Shown here piece by piece: positions 54,479 through 63,999 of a DNA stretch of 64,000 nt. The notes under the pieces were generated by a model. That model worked only from the letters and a program-made list of their open reading frames with translations. It made no database searches and was not told the DNA's origin. The first letter of the stretch is position 1; every line of letters begins with the position of its first letter. This DNA is from Croceicoccus naphthovorans (GTDB lineage: Bacteria > Pseudomonadota > Alphaproteobacteria > Sphingomonadales > Sphingomonadaceae): contig NZ_CP011770.1 in assembly GCF_001028705.1 (NCBI RefSeq), positions 1 through 64,000 of the forward strand. The letters are read 5' to 3'. Made by a program: the position numbers and the translations under genes.

Positions 54479-55279
54479 ATGCCTGACGCCCAACCTTCGG
54501 TCGCCTCGGCGATCCGCTCCGCGCTGCTGACGGGCGATGCTCAGGCCAAGGTCATGGCAACGCGGCAGATCGCGCGCGACTGGCGGCTTGGGCGGCTGGC
54601 GTTCGTTTTCGATTGCGCAATGCCTGACGAACCGGCGCGGCCTACCTGGCCCGAACTGCTGCCACCGAACCGGATGCCGAAACGCGGCAAAGGCGGGTCC
54701 GAACGCGGTCGCATCGCGCTATGGCATGCGCTGGCGCATATCGAGTTCGTCGCCATCGACCTCGCGCTGGACATGGCAGGTCGATTCGGCGCGGAGATGG
54801 GCAAGCGATTCGTTAGCGATTTTCTGTCGGTCGCCGCGGACGAGGCGATGCATTTCGCCCTTCTGGACCGCAAATTGCGCACCTTGGGCAGCCATTACGG
54901 CGCCCTTCCCGCCCACGCTGGCCTGTGGGAAGCGGCGCATGAAACGCGGCATGACGTGGCGGCAAGGCTCGGGATCGTGCCGATGGTGCTGGAGGCGCGC
55001 GGGCTGGATGTGACGCCAGCAATGCTGGAACGCGTTACGGCGCAGGGCGACCACAACGGGGCGCGAATCCTGCAACGAATCCTTGACGACGAGATTCGCC
55101 ATGTCGCGTTCGGCACCAAACACTTCGACGAACTGTGCCGTGGCAGAGACGAAATCCCGCAGGAAACGTGGCGTTTATTGCTGAAAAAACATTTCGGGGG
55201 GCGTTTGAAGCCGCCATTCAACGACTCAGCGCGCGAGGCAGCCGGTTTGTCGCGGGACTACCGCGCCGGTATTGTCTGA
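54479..55279 (+). CDS. DUF455 ferritin-like protein
   Basis: 266 residues. Four-helix pattern with carboxylate/His ligands: HALAHIEFVAIDLALDMAGR, VAADEAMHFALLDRKL, HETRHDVAARL and ILDDEIRHVAFGTKHFDELC. The E, ExxH, E, ExxH set fits a di-iron ferritin-like fold of the DUF455 type. Physiological role unknown. Follows bcp by 12 bases, so it may act in oxidative-stress defence. Confidence 0.85.
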   Translation: MPDAQPSVASAIRSALLTGDAQAKVMATRQIARDWRLGRLAFVFDCAMPDEPARPTWPELLPPNRMPKRGKGGSERGRIALWHALAHIEFVAIDLALDMAGRFGAEMGKRFVSDFLSVAADEAMHFALLDRKLRTLGSHYGALPAHAGLWEAAHETRHDVAARLGIVPMVLEARGLDVTPAMLERVTAQGDHNGARILQRILDDEIRHVAFGTKHFDELCRGRDEIPQETWRLLLKKHFGGRLKPPFNDSAREAAGLSRDYRAGIV

Positions 55280-55461
55280 TTAACCTTTTCGCCCTTACCC
55301 ATAACTCACGAGAGCGACGGGGGGTTCCGACGATCTCTACGAAAAATTGAAGCGGCGGTGTGTGACGGACATCACCACCACCGTGCCGAGGGGGATCACC
55401 CGGCGTTTCATCGGACCTTTTTGGGGGGTCGAGGGCGCCGAGAAACGAGGTACTTGGCAAT

Positions 55462-56181
55462 ATGACGGGTTTCGCAAGGGTTTCTGAATTCAAGACCGGC
55501 CGTGGGCTGGCGTTGAGCATGATGGCAGTCGCCTCGATGGCGATGGCTCCTGCTCCGGCGTTGGCGAACACGGGTGCCGCGGCAAGCGCGGACATCAAGG
55601 CGCCGGTGCGTGAAAATATGGAAATCCCCGTCGCTGGCTCTGCGCAGAGCGACGCAAAATACAAGCAGCTTTTCGCCAGCTGGAAAAAGGTGGAAGCCAA
55701 GAACCCGGCCACTGCCGCCGCCGGTGCGGTCGCCATCCCCTCGCGGATGCCGCTTGAAACCGCCCGCTTTTCCAGCCAGTTCGGTTCGCGCATCCACCCC
55801 GTTACCGGCAAGCGCAAGAACCATGACGGCATCGACATGGCCGCGCCCAGCGGTACGCCGATCTACGCCACTGCCGACGGCAAAGTCGAAATGGCGCAGT
55901 GGTACGGCGGTTACGGCAACTTCGTCGAAATCGACCACGGCAGCGACGTCGAAACGCGCTATGGTCATATGAGCCGCATGAACGTTTCCGCCGGTCAGCC
56001 GGTTCGCAAGGGCGACCTGATTGGCTGGGTCGGCAGCACGGGTCGTTCGACGGGGCCGCACCTGCATTACGAAGTCCGCATTTCGGGTGAAGCTGTCGAT
56101 CCGACCCCCTATCTTGAGGCGGCTACCTTCCAGCAGGCTTTTGCCCAGGCGACCGGCAACGGCGCGGGTGGTCCCGAATAA
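55462..56181 (+). CDS. M23 (LytM-type) cell-wall endopeptidase
   Basis: 239 residues. A signal segment (MMAVASMAMAPAPALA) precedes a catalytic domain with all zinc ligands: NHDGIDMAAPSGTPIYATAD (HxxxD), YGHMSRMNVSAGQPV and GPHLHYEVR (HxH). It cuts peptide cross-links in peptidoglycan. Preceded by 182 bases without a gene, followed by a strong terminator. Confidence 0.93.
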   Translation: MTGFARVSEFKTGRGLALSMMAVASMAMAPAPALANTGAAASADIKAPVRENMEIPVAGSAQSDAKYKQLFASWKKVEAKNPATAAAGAVAIPSRMPLETARFSSQFGSRIHPVTGKRKNHDGIDMAAPSGTPIYATADGKVEMAQWYGGYGNFVEIDHGSDVETRYGHMSRMNVSAGQPVRKGDLIGWVGSTGRSTGPHLHYEVRISGEAVDPTPYLEAATFQQAFAQATGNGAGGPE

Positions 56182-56210
56182 GCCATCAAGACGTTTGAGA
56201 CGCCTTCGCA

Positions 56211-56250
56211 AAGGCCCGGCCCCGATGACGACGCCGGGCCTTTTGCTTTT
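56211..56250 (+). terminator. Strong terminator between convergent M23 and sensor kinase genes
   Basis: AAGGCCCGGC (56211-56220), 12-base loop, GCCGGGCCTT (56233-56242), then TTGCTTTT. A 10-bp perfect stem serving the M23 gene and probably also the convergent kinase gene. Confidence 0.85.
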
Positions 56251-56261
56251 CTGGCGCTGAT

Positions 56262-59200
56262 TCACGCGACCGCGCGGATCGCGTCCCATTCCCGACGGAC
56301 CATATCGATCCGCGATACGCCTTCGTCGGCCAGCCGCAAACGATCCTCCAGCATGCGGGCCAGCTCGCCCAACCGCGTTTCACCGAAATAGCCCGCCGTT
56401 CCGGCCAGCTTGTGCAATTGCATGGCCAGCACGTCCCATTCGGGCGCGCTTTGCCCGGCGGCAACCTCTGCCAGATCGTGCAACAGCCTGGCCTTGCGCT
56501 CGCGATAGCGGGCGGCGAGGTCGGCGCCCTCCGCCCCACCGATCATCGAAGATGCCACCGTTTCCGGTTCCGGTTTGGGCTTTGCGGGCGCCTCGGCATT
56601 GATATGCATCGTGATCGTTTCGCGCAGACGGTCCATCTGAAGCGGCTTGCCAAGGTGGCCCTGCATTCCGGCCTGACGGCAGGCGGCAATATCATCGGCA
56701 AAACAGTTCGCGGTCAGCGCCACGATGGGCAGCATGTCTGGCTCGAACCCACCCTCGCGCAACCGGCGCGTGGCCTCCAACCCGTCCATTTCCGGCATCT
56801 GCATGTCCATCAACACCAACCGATAGGGATCGCCGGAACGGTACGCGGCCTCTACCATTCGCACCGCCTCTGCCCCGTCGTTGGCAAGATCGGGGTTCAC
56901 CCCCGCCCCGCGCGCCATGGCCAGCACAAGTTCCTGATTGATATCGTTGTCTTCGGCGACCAGTACGCGCGGCGGATCACCCGCCATCTGCGGCATGGCC
57001 GATGGACGCGGCAGGCACGTCTGCTCCAGTTGCGCCGACGCCTCGGCCCCTGCCGTCTCGACCTGAGATCCAGCGTCGGCCACGATCAGCGGAATACGCA
57101 CGGTAAAGGTCGTGCCGTGGCCAAGCCGCGAATCGGCGGTGATCTGCCCGCCCATCAGGCGCGCCAGTTGGCTGGAGATCGCGAGGCCCAGCCCGGTGCC
57201 ACCATAGCGTCGTCCGATCGAGCCGTCGGCCTGCTTGAACGGCTCGAAAATGTCCTGAAGCCGTTCGGGCGCGATGCCGATGCCCGTGTCGGACACGGCG
57301 ATGGACAGCCATTCCGACCCGTCGCCTGCGGGGCGCACCCTGGCCTTGACCGCGACTTCGCCCCTTTCGGTGAACTTCACCGCATTGCCGATCAGGTTCA
57401 GCAGGATTTGGCGCAAGCGCAGCGGATCGCCGATCAGGCGATCGGGCACATTGCTATGCACATCGGACGACAGAGCGATCCCGTCCCGGCTCGCCACCGG
57501 TTGCAACAGGCTGACGCAGGTTGCGATCTTGGCGCGCAGGTCGACCGGCGCGGGGGCGATCACCAGTTTGCCCGAATCGATCTTCGACATGTCGAGAATG
57601 TCGTTCAACAGGCCCATCATCGCCTTGCCCGAATCGGCGATCAGCTGCGCGTGACGGCGCTGCGTTTCGGACAACTCGCTTTGCAATAACAGGTCGGTAA
57701 ACCCGATCACCCCGTTCATCGGTGTACGGATCTCGTGGCTCATGTTGGCAAGGAACCCGGCCTTGGCCTGCGCCGCGTGCTCCGCCTTGCGCCGGGCCTC
57801 CGTCAAGTCCGCCTCCAGCCGCTTTGCCTCCGTCACGTCGCGGATCGATGCGACGATGGCGTCGGGCCGGCCTTGGTCGTCGCGCCGGACCAGAGAGAAC
57901 TTACCGTCCAGCCAACGCCCGTCTGGTTCGTCCAGCTGGATTTGCAGCGCACAACTGCTCTCGAACCCTTTCCACAAAGCGCCCAGCCGCCGCGTCATCG
58001 CTTGCGCCGCCGCCCTGCCGAACAGCGCGGCCAGATCGCGCCCGATCAGGGTTTCGGGCGGCACCGCGAACATCGTCCCCGCATAGGGAGAGGCATAGCT
58101 GCACGAACCGTCCGGGGCGATCATGAACAGCGCGTCGCGCACGTTGTCCGTGATCGTCTTGATGCGCCGGTCACGCTCGGCCAGTTCGGCCTCCGCTTCG
58201 CGCGAGGACGTCACGTCCATGTTGATGCCGATGAAACCGACCAGCGCGCCCTCTGCATCGAATTGCGGCGCAGCAGCGGATCGAACCCAGACGACGACGC
58301 CGTCGGGCCGCCGCCACCGAAACTCGCTTTCGAACCGGCGACGCTCTGCCACCGATGCCTGCCAGTCGTAGTATACCCGGTCGAAATCGTCGGGGTGAAT
58401 GCCGTCGGCCCAGCCCTTGCCGCGCCATTGATCGGGCTTCAGCCCGGTCGATTCCTCCCACGCGGCGTTGACCCATGTGCACATGCCAGATGGATCGGTG
58501 CGGAACAGACCCGCCGGGGCCAGCGCGGCCAGCGTTTCGAACTGACGCTCGCTGTCCGCCAGGGCGCGGCGGTCGGTTGCGCGTTCGGATACGTCGAGCA
58601 TCCGCCCGATGACCGCATCGCCCCCTTCGGTAAGACGCATGTGAAGTTCGACATGCCGCGTGCGGCCGTCGGGGTGTTCGAACGACATCTCCGTCGACGA
58701 CGTCGCGATCGAACCGCTGCGCAGCCGTTGCAGATCGCGGCCAGCGCGGTCGCGCTCGTCGCTCGGCAGAAATGCGTCCCACGCTTGCCCGATGGCCGTT
58801 TCGCGCGGTTGCCCGGTTATCCGGTCCCAAGCTGCGTTGAGCGTGCGCCAGCGATCCTGGGCATCGATGGTGAAGATGATCTCGTCAACGTTGTCCAGAA
58901 CGCGGCGCTTTTCGTCATGGCTCGCGCGCAGGGCATCGCGGTCGCGCACGCCGCGCTCCATCAGGCCCGCCAGCGGCAGGCCGACCAGCGTCAGCGTGGC
59001 GAGAAACAGTTGCAGCGAGATCAGTTGCAATCCGTCGTCGCCTTTGGTCAGCACGATCGGCCCGGTGCCGACGGCCGTGGCCACGGTCGCAATGGATGCG
59101 ATGACCAGCATAGCGATAGCGGTGCCGCCAAGGCCCGAACCGATGCCGGCCAGCACCATCAGCGGCGTCGCCATGAACAAAAACGGAAAGCTCGACTGGC

Positions 59201-59816
59201 CGAATATGCACAGGGACGCGCCGACGACCAGAACCAGCACCGGCGGGTTAAGGGTGTCCAACGTCGCGGGCTTTTCCCGTAATGCAGCAGCAGCGGCGAC
59301 GATGACCAACGGGGCGAAGAAGACAAGGCTGGCCGCATGGCGCGCGAAGAACATCGCCACGATATCGGCCTGCGGCCCCGCCGCCGTTGCGATCAGGGCA
59401 GAGGCGATGGCGGCAAGCAGCAGTGCGCCGACGAAACGGAAGAACCGCGCCGGATCGGTGAAGTCGACCTGCAACCCGCTCAATCGCCGGGTCAGCATCA
59501 CCGCCACTGCGATCTCTGTCAGGTTCGCGGCGGTCAGGATCGATGCGATGCCAACGGGCACCGCGCCGATCAACTCACCCGCCATCAGGCCCAGCCCGGC
59601 CCCGGCAAGCAATGCGGGAAAGCGGTTCCACGGCATGACCAGCGCCAGCCCGACCAGCACCGCGTTCGGCAACCACAGTGCGGCGAAGATCCCGCTGTGC
59701 GGCACCGCCAGGCTCAACAGCACCAGACCTGTCGCGATCAGCACGGCAGCCGCAAAAGTATGCAGCTGCTGCGCTATCGAAGGCCTGGCCATTGCCGGAT
59801 CGAGCGTTGCGGGCAC
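56262..59816 (-). CDS. MASE1 hybrid sensor histidine kinase with receiver and Hpt domains
   Basis: 1184 residues. An N-terminal MASE1-type sensor of about eight helices (residues 15-300) is followed by three PAS domains (about 310-430; 430-560, VVVWVRSAAAPQFDAEG; 565-690). Next come HisKA with FLANMSHEIRTPMNGVIGF, ATPase (LLNLIGNAVKFTERGEVAV; DTGIGIAPERLQDIFEPFKQ; YGGTGLGLAIS), a receiver with Asp in LVLMDMQMPEMDGLEA and Lys in GHLGKPLQMD, and Hpt with His in LAMQLHKLAGTAGYF. A full phosphorelay in one chain. No cognate regulator is adjacent, so the output is unknown. Confidence 0.92.
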   Translation of the reverse strand: MPATLDPAMARPSIAQQLHTFAAAVLIATGLVLLSLAVPHSGIFAALWLPNAVLVGLALVMPWNRFPALLAGAGLGLMAGELIGAVPVGIASILTAANLTEIAVAVMLTRRLSGLQVDFTDPARFFRFVGALLLAAIASALIATAAGPQADIVAMFFARHAASLVFFAPLVIVAAAAALREKPATLDTLNPPVLVLVVGASLCIFGQSSFPFLFMATPLMVLAGIGSGLGGTAIAMLVIASIATVATAVGTGPIVLTKGDDGLQLISLQLFLATLTLVGLPLAGLMERGVRDRDALRASHDEKRRVLDNVDEIIFTIDAQDRWRTLNAAWDRITGQPRETAIGQAWDAFLPSDERDRAGRDLQRLRSGSIATSSTEMSFEHPDGRTRHVELHMRLTEGGDAVIGRMLDVSERATDRRALADSERQFETLAALAPAGLFRTDPSGMCTWVNAAWEESTGLKPDQWRGKGWADGIHPDDFDRVYYDWQASVAERRRFESEFRWRRPDGVVVWVRSAAAPQFDAEGALVGFIGINMDVTSSREAEAELAERDRRIKTITDNVRDALFMIAPDGSCSYASPYAGTMFAVPPETLIGRDLAALFGRAAAQAMTRRLGALWKGFESSCALQIQLDEPDGRWLDGKFSLVRRDDQGRPDAIVASIRDVTEAKRLEADLTEARRKAEHAAQAKAGFLANMSHEIRTPMNGVIGFTDLLLQSELSETQRRHAQLIADSGKAMMGLLNDILDMSKIDSGKLVIAPAPVDLRAKIATCVSLLQPVASRDGIALSSDVHSNVPDRLIGDPLRLRQILLNLIGNAVKFTERGEVAVKARVRPAGDGSEWLSIAVSDTGIGIAPERLQDIFEPFKQADGSIGRRYGGTGLGLAISSQLARLMGGQITADSRLGHGTTFTVRIPLIVADAGSQVETAGAEASAQLEQTCLPRPSAMPQMAGDPPRVLVAEDNDINQELVLAMARGAGVNPDLANDGAEAVRMVEAAYRSGDPYRLVLMDMQMPEMDGLEATRRLREGGFEPDMLPIVALTANCFADDIAACRQAGMQGHLGKPLQMDRLRETITMHINAEAPAKPKPEPETVASSMIGGAEGADLAARYRERKARLLHDLAEVAAGQSAPEWDVLAMQLHKLAGTAGYFGETRLGELARMLEDRLRLADEGVSRIDMVRREWDAIRAVA

Positions 59817-59924
59817 ACCAACCTCCCCAGTCTTTCAAAGACTTGTGGGACTAGGGCGCGCCCGGCAAAGCCATGGCAAATCCGGCGCTAGGTAATTTTA
59901 CGGGGCTGTGCGCCCCGCCGCGGG

Positions 59925-60806
59925 TTATTCCGCCAGCAATTTCTGCGCGATGGCGCGAACGTCTTTGCCCAGATCGTCCCTCTCGAGCGCGAGCGCCAGC
60001 GTCGCCTCGACAAAGCCCAGCTTGCTGCCACAGTCGTATCGCGCGCCGTCGAAGGTAACGGCATGGAACGGCTGGCTGCCGATCATCTTGGCCATCGCAT
60101 CGGTCAGCTGAATCTCGCCGCCCGCGCCCTTTTCCTGATTCTCCAGCGTGCGCATGACTTCGGGTTGCAGGATATAGCGACCCGACACGATCTTGTTCGA
60201 AGGAGCGTCCTCTACCGCAGGCTTTTCGACCAACCCCTTCACCTCGGTCAGCGCGCCATTTTCCGCGCCGGGGGTGATCACGCCGTATTTATAGACTTCC
60301 TCGTGCGGCACTTCGAGCACCGAGATCAAGTTGCCACCAACCTCGTTATAGGCGTCCACCATCTGCTTCATGCAGTTGGGCTTGCCCCACATCAGCTCGT
60401 CGGGAAGCAGGATCGCGAAAGGCTCGTCGCCGATGACCGCGCGGGCGCACCAGATCGCATGGCCAAGGCCCATCGGAACCTGCTGCCGCACGGTGATCAG
60501 GTCGCCGGGGGTGAAGCGCGTGCAATCGAGCGCGCTCATGTCCTTGCCCCGCTCGCGCATGGTTTCCTCAAGCTCGTAGGCGATGTCGAAATTCTCGACG
60601 AGCGCGGTCTTGCCGCGTCCGGTCACGAAAATCATCTGCTCGATCCCGGCCTCGCGCGCTTCGTCGATGGCGTACTGAATCAGCGGGCGGTCGACCACCG
60701 GCAGCAGTTCTTTGGGGATCGCCTTGGTCGCAGGCAGGAAACGGGTGCCAAGCCCGGCGACGGGGAATACGGCTTTACGGATCGGCTTGCGCTCTGGGGA
60801 ACTCAT
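59925..60806 (-). CDS. galU: UTP-glucose-1-phosphate uridylyltransferase
   Basis: 293 residues: AVFPVAGLGTRFLPATKAIP (nucleotide site), KELLPVVDRPLIQYAIDEAR, GRGKTALVENFD, GLGHAIWCARAVIGDEPFAI, LPDELM. Makes UDP-glucose for polysaccharide and LPS synthesis. Monocistronic. Confidence 0.96.
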   Translation of the reverse strand: MSSPERKPIRKAVFPVAGLGTRFLPATKAIPKELLPVVDRPLIQYAIDEAREAGIEQMIFVTGRGKTALVENFDIAYELEETMRERGKDMSALDCTRFTPGDLITVRQQVPMGLGHAIWCARAVIGDEPFAILLPDELMWGKPNCMKQMVDAYNEVGGNLISVLEVPHEEVYKYGVITPGAENGALTEVKGLVEKPAVEDAPSNKIVSGRYILQPEVMRTLENQEKGAGGEIQLTDAMAKMIGSQPFHAVTFDGARYDCGSKLGFVEATLALALERDDLGKDVRAIAQKLLAE

Positions 60807-60904
60807 GAGGTGGGCTGATGTCCTTCTTTGCTGCTTTTCGCAGGTGCAACATAGGGGCTGCCCCCCGCAAACCGCAAGGGGAGGGACGAATTGCGGCCCC
60901 TGTC

Positions 60905-61597
60905 TTACCGCTCGAACAAGAAATGGCTCTGACCGCTGCGATCGCCAAGTGCGCGTTCGCTGAAGCCTTGCGCCTTTAGCTTTGCAAACATTTCATCGAT
61001 GGCCGCCTCGCTGCGAAAACTGCGATGAACTTCGATGACCAGATAGCGAATATTTTCAGGTACCGGAGGCCCTTGGTTTATGACCTCGCATTCTAGCCCT
61101 TCGATGTCCATCATCGCTGCATCTACGGCGAGAAACAGCGGGTTCGCAAAGTCGATGCACGCTATCGTTTCCGCGATACTGCCACCGGCACCATCAAAGC
61201 TGGGTGTCGCACCGGTATGACCACCATGCACGATTTCGACGGTGCCCGCCTTCGGTGCAACACCGACCGGAATGGCAATCACATTAAAGGCGCTGTTTTC
61301 AAGAATGTTCTTGCGTAGCGCGTCGAAAATGCAGGCAATCGGCTCTAGCGCCAGTACCGTCCTGTCTTCCGCAAGGCACATCGGCTGAAAACCGTAAGAC
61401 GCACCAATATATGCGAGCGCTTGCCAATCCAGTTCAGCAAGCGCCTCGACCAGAGCTTCCTCGCGCGCTTCCTTGTACTGCCGCCGCGACATCTCGCCGT
61501 ACGAGGTCAGGCGATAGGTCGTCTTGCCGTATTCAACTTCGTGGCGTTGAATTTGCGAAGTCAACTCGTGCGAATTTTTGCGAAACATTTTCAACAT
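60905..61597 (-). CDS. FkbM-family methyltransferase
   Basis: 230 residues. The SAM-binding region is atypical (LAYIGASYGFQPMCLAEDRT, then VLALEPIACIFDALRKNI) but the family core MMDIEGLECEVINQG and VIEVHRSF is clear. FkbM enzymes methylate sugar or polyketide hydroxyls; in this position it may modify surface polysaccharide, as galU precedes it. The IS3 element begins 37 bases upstream of the start, so its native promoter is probably lost. Confidence 0.75.
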   Translation of the reverse strand: MLKMFRKNSHELTSQIQRHEVEYGKTTYRLTSYGEMSRRQYKEAREEALVEALAELDWQALAYIGASYGFQPMCLAEDRTVLALEPIACIFDALRKNILENSAFNVIAIPVGVAPKAGTVEIVHGGHTGATPSFDGAGGSIAETIACIDFANPLFLAVDAAMMDIEGLECEVINQGPPVPENIRYLVIEVHRSFRSEAAIDEMFAKLKAQGFSERALGDRSGQSHFLFER

Positions 61598-61699
61598 TCT
61601 GGTCGCCCCCGTCCGTCGCTAGTCGTTCCCTATTGACGTGACCCCCTGATTTTCCTCCAATTTGGATTAGAGTCCGGCCCTTACAGAAGGACGGACGAG

Positions 61700-61966
61700 A
61701 TGAAGAGAACGAGGTTTTCCGAAGAGCAGATCATCGGTGTGCTGAAGGAGGCTGAGGCGGGTGCGAAGACCGCTGACCTGGCCCGGCGACACGGAGTGTC
61801 GGAAGCGACGATCTACAACTGGAAGTCGAAGTATGGCGGGCTGGAGGTGTCCGATGCCCGCCGACTGAAGGAGCTCGAGAGCGAGAACGCGAAGCTGAAG
61901 CGGTTGCTCGCCGATGCCATGTTGGACCAGGCCGCGTTGAAGGATCTTCTGGCAAAAAAGTTCTGA
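61700..61966 (+). CDS. IS3-family transposase OrfA
   Basis: 88 residues: helix-turn-helix [40 protein letters not shown] and a leucine-zipper helix ([20 protein letters not shown]). Ends KKF and TGA. A slippery A AAA AAG at about 61955 allows -1 frameshift into OrfB. Confidence 0.92.
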   Translation: MKRTRFSEEQIIGVLKEAEAGAKTADLARRHGVSEATIYNWKSKYGGLEVSDARRLKELESENAKLKRLLADAMLDQAALKDLLAKKF

Positions 61967-62016
61967 CGCCCGCCGCCAAGCGGGAAGCTGTCGCTCATCT
62001 CCAGGCCTGCCACGGG

Positions 62017-62871
62017 ATGAGCGAGCGGCGGGCGTGCCGTGTCATCGATGCTGATCGCAAGAGCGTGCGTTACCGTTCCACCCGGGACGATGACGCCGAT
62101 CTGCGTGAGAAGCTGCGCGAGCTGGCCAACCAGCGTCGGCGGTTCGGCTATCGCCGTCTGCACATCCTGCTGCGCCGGGAGGGGATCATGATCAACCGGA
62201 AGAAGACCCAGAGGCTCTACCGTGAGGAAGGGTTGGCGGTCAGACGACGACGCAGTCGCAGGCGTGCTGTGGGCACGAGAGCACCTGCTCCGGTGCTGGC
62301 GCTGCCGAACCAGCGCTGGAGCCTGGACTTTGTTCACGACCAGATGGCTTCGGGAAGACGATTCCGGGTGCTCAACGTGGTCGATGATGTGACGAGGGAG
62401 TGCCTGGCAGCGGTGCCGGATACGTCGATCTCCGGGCGCCGTGTCGTGCGCGAACTGACTGAGCTGATCGCGCAGCGTGGCAAGCCCGGCATGATCGTCA
62501 GCGACAATGGCACCGAGCTCACCAGCAATGCGGTGCTGGCATGGTGTGGGGAGATCGGTGTGGAGTGGCATTACATCGCACCGGGAAGGCCAATGCAAAA
62601 CGCTTACGTCGAGAGCTTTAATGGCCGCATGCGGGACGAACTGCTCAATGAGACTTTGTTCCTCAGCATGGCTCACGCCCGCGTCGAGATCGCTGCCTGG
62701 GTGGAGGACTACAACCGGGAGAGGCCGCATTCTTCCCTCGACTACGACACCCCGGCGGCGTTCGCCGCCAAACTGGATAAGCAATGGCCAGCTTCGCTAC
62801 GCCCTACGGGCTCCGCTACGCAGCCCATTGCTTCAACCGCGCTCATGCGCAACAACGCGGTCCGGCTCTAA
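62017..62871 (+). CDS. IS3-family transposase OrfB (DDE integrase domain)
   Basis: First in-frame ATG is 62017, but reading opens just after the slippery site, giving [19 protein letters not shown] before it. DDE residues: Asp in [10 protein letters not shown], Asp in [13 protein letters not shown], Glu in [16 protein letters not shown]. The OrfAB fusion is the transposase. Intact, so the element may be active. Confidence 0.92.
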   Translation: MSERRACRVIDADRKSVRYRSTRDDDADLREKLRELANQRRRFGYRRLHILLRREGIMINRKKTQRLYREEGLAVRRRRSRRRAVGTRAPAPVLALPNQRWSLDFVHDQMASGRRFRVLNVVDDVTRECLAAVPDTSISGRRVVRELTELIAQRGKPGMIVSDNGTELTSNAVLAWCGEIGVEWHYIAPGRPMQNAYVESFNGRMRDELLNETLFLSMAHARVEIAAWVEDYNRERPHSSLDYDTPAAFAAKLDKQWPASLRPTGSATQPIASTALMRNNAVRL

Positions 62872-62895
62872 TCCCAGCTGGGGGAAAGCTGGGGG

Positions 62896-63672
62896 TCACG
62901 TCACTGAGAGCAAAACTTGAGTTCTCGCGAGTATGTCAAATACTCGGCTGGGTAACGCATCGATGCTGACAGGATCGTCAGCTCCGCCAAGAGGCACCAA
63001 CTGAGCAGATTGCCCAAGCCGTGCCTTTACGGCATCAAAGCCAGTATGTGCATCGAGAACCCTCTGATTGAGTTGTGCAATTTCAGCTTCAATCTCTTCC
63101 CTTATATCGGGATCAATCTTTAGCGATTTGACGAAGGGTCCCCAAAAAGCCCCGTTTGATCGAAACTCGCGAGCCGCATCTCTGAGCGCCGCAAGATAAA
63201 AAGCAGGGACAATCTGCTGAATGCGCCGCAGGGCGGAGGCATTAGCTGGCAGGGGATCGCCGTTCGGGTTTAGGAAATCAAATGCTGAGACGAACGAACC
63301 GATTGCCTCGTCGTACCGGCCACTAAGGCGCAATGTAACAATTTGGAGACCGTCGCCTCCGATACCCACCACTGGTCCAAGTTGCTGAACCATCGCGTCA
63401 GACCAATCATCAGGTTCAGTTTCCTTGAAAGTCAGCTCGATCTTAATCGGCGCCGCGTCTGTCGGTTGGCCATCTTGGTCCAAATGAAAATCATATTCCG
63501 AGAAAGCAGCTGACCGGCGCCCCACGGCCCTGCCTAGGACCATTTGTATAGCTGCCAGAACTGTCGACTTGCCGGTGTTATTCGAACCAAAAACGACCGT
63601 CGTCTGATCGAAATCGATTTCGAGCGCCGTGATGCCGCGAAAATTATCAATTTTAAGCTTTGAAATAATCAT
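62896..63672 (-). CDS. OLD-like AAA ATPase, C-terminus cut off by the IS3 element
   Basis: 258 residues from ATG 63672. MIISKLKIDNFRGITALEID and Walker A VVFGSNNTGKSTVLAAIQM, then an SMC/RecF-like lobe. Length of OLD nucleases is about 500-650 with a C-terminal Toprim domain. Here the reading frame enters the IS end (last residues LLSVT with stop TGA in the inverted repeat), so Walker B, signature and Toprim are missing. Adjacent to a cytosine methyltransferase on the same strand (about 90 bases). Probably a truncated phage-defence component; activity unlikely. Confidence 0.8.
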   Translation of the reverse strand: MIISKLKIDNFRGITALEIDFDQTTVVFGSNNTGKSTVLAAIQMVLGRAVGRRSAAFSEYDFHLDQDGQPTDAAPIKIELTFKETEPDDWSDAMVQQLGPVVGIGGDGLQIVTLRLSGRYDEAIGSFVSAFDFLNPNGDPLPANASALRRIQQIVPAFYLAALRDAAREFRSNGAFWGPFVKSLKIDPDIREEIEAEIAQLNQRVLDAHTGFDAVKARLGQSAQLVPLGGADDPVSIDALPSRVFDILARTQVLLSVT

Positions 63673-63759
63673 TGGATCTTACTGCAAAAGTCAGAAGCCA
63701 GAGACCTTAGGCCCCTGGCTCCTTTTGGCAATCTTATGAGATCGAACTGAGGCGGGTGG

Positions 63760-63999
63760 CTAAGCCGCGACCCGAAGCCGACGCTTGGCAGCCTGCCCCA
63801 AGATACTTTTCTTAATTTCTTCGCCCAACGCGCGCCCAAGAAGTGGGGGCACTGCATTCCCAACTTGGACGAACTGCTCAGTTCTACTTCCTTCGAACTC
63901 GAACCAGTCAGGGAACGACTGAAATCGGGCGGCCTCGCGCACGGTCAAAGAACGATCATCGTCTGGGTGGATATATGCTCCCCAGTGGATGTCACACTT
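63760..63999 (-). CDS. DNA (cytosine-5) methyltransferase, C-terminal part (runs off the right edge)
   Basis: 79 codons: [18 protein letters not shown] (motif IX) and [18 protein letters not shown] (motif X), ending RRLRVAA. These are C-terminal hallmarks of C5-methyltransferases; catalytic PCQ and ENV motifs lie beyond the window. It probably modifies host DNA against a linked nuclease. Confidence 0.88.
   Translation of the reverse strand, partial: KCDIHWGAYIHPDDDRSLTVREAARFQSFPDWFEFEGSRTEQFVQVGNAVPPLLGRALGEEIKKSILGQAAKRRLRVAA

Larger units (their letters stand above)
61634..62903. mobile_element. IS3-family (IS407-like) insertion sequence
   Basis: 1270 bp with terminal repeats starting TGACGTGACCCCC at both ends (left 61634-61646; right 62891-62903 inverted). 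Two transposase frames lie within. Flanking 4-mers differ (CTAT left, CTGA right), so no target duplication is visible, unlike a simple insertion. The right end truncates an ATPase gene. Confidence 0.88.

Noticed and set aside
62896..63672. Calling the truncated ATPase GajA (Gabija) or another named defence system
   Set aside because: The Toprim part is missing and no UvrD-like partner is visible, so only a general OLD-like ATPase is supported.
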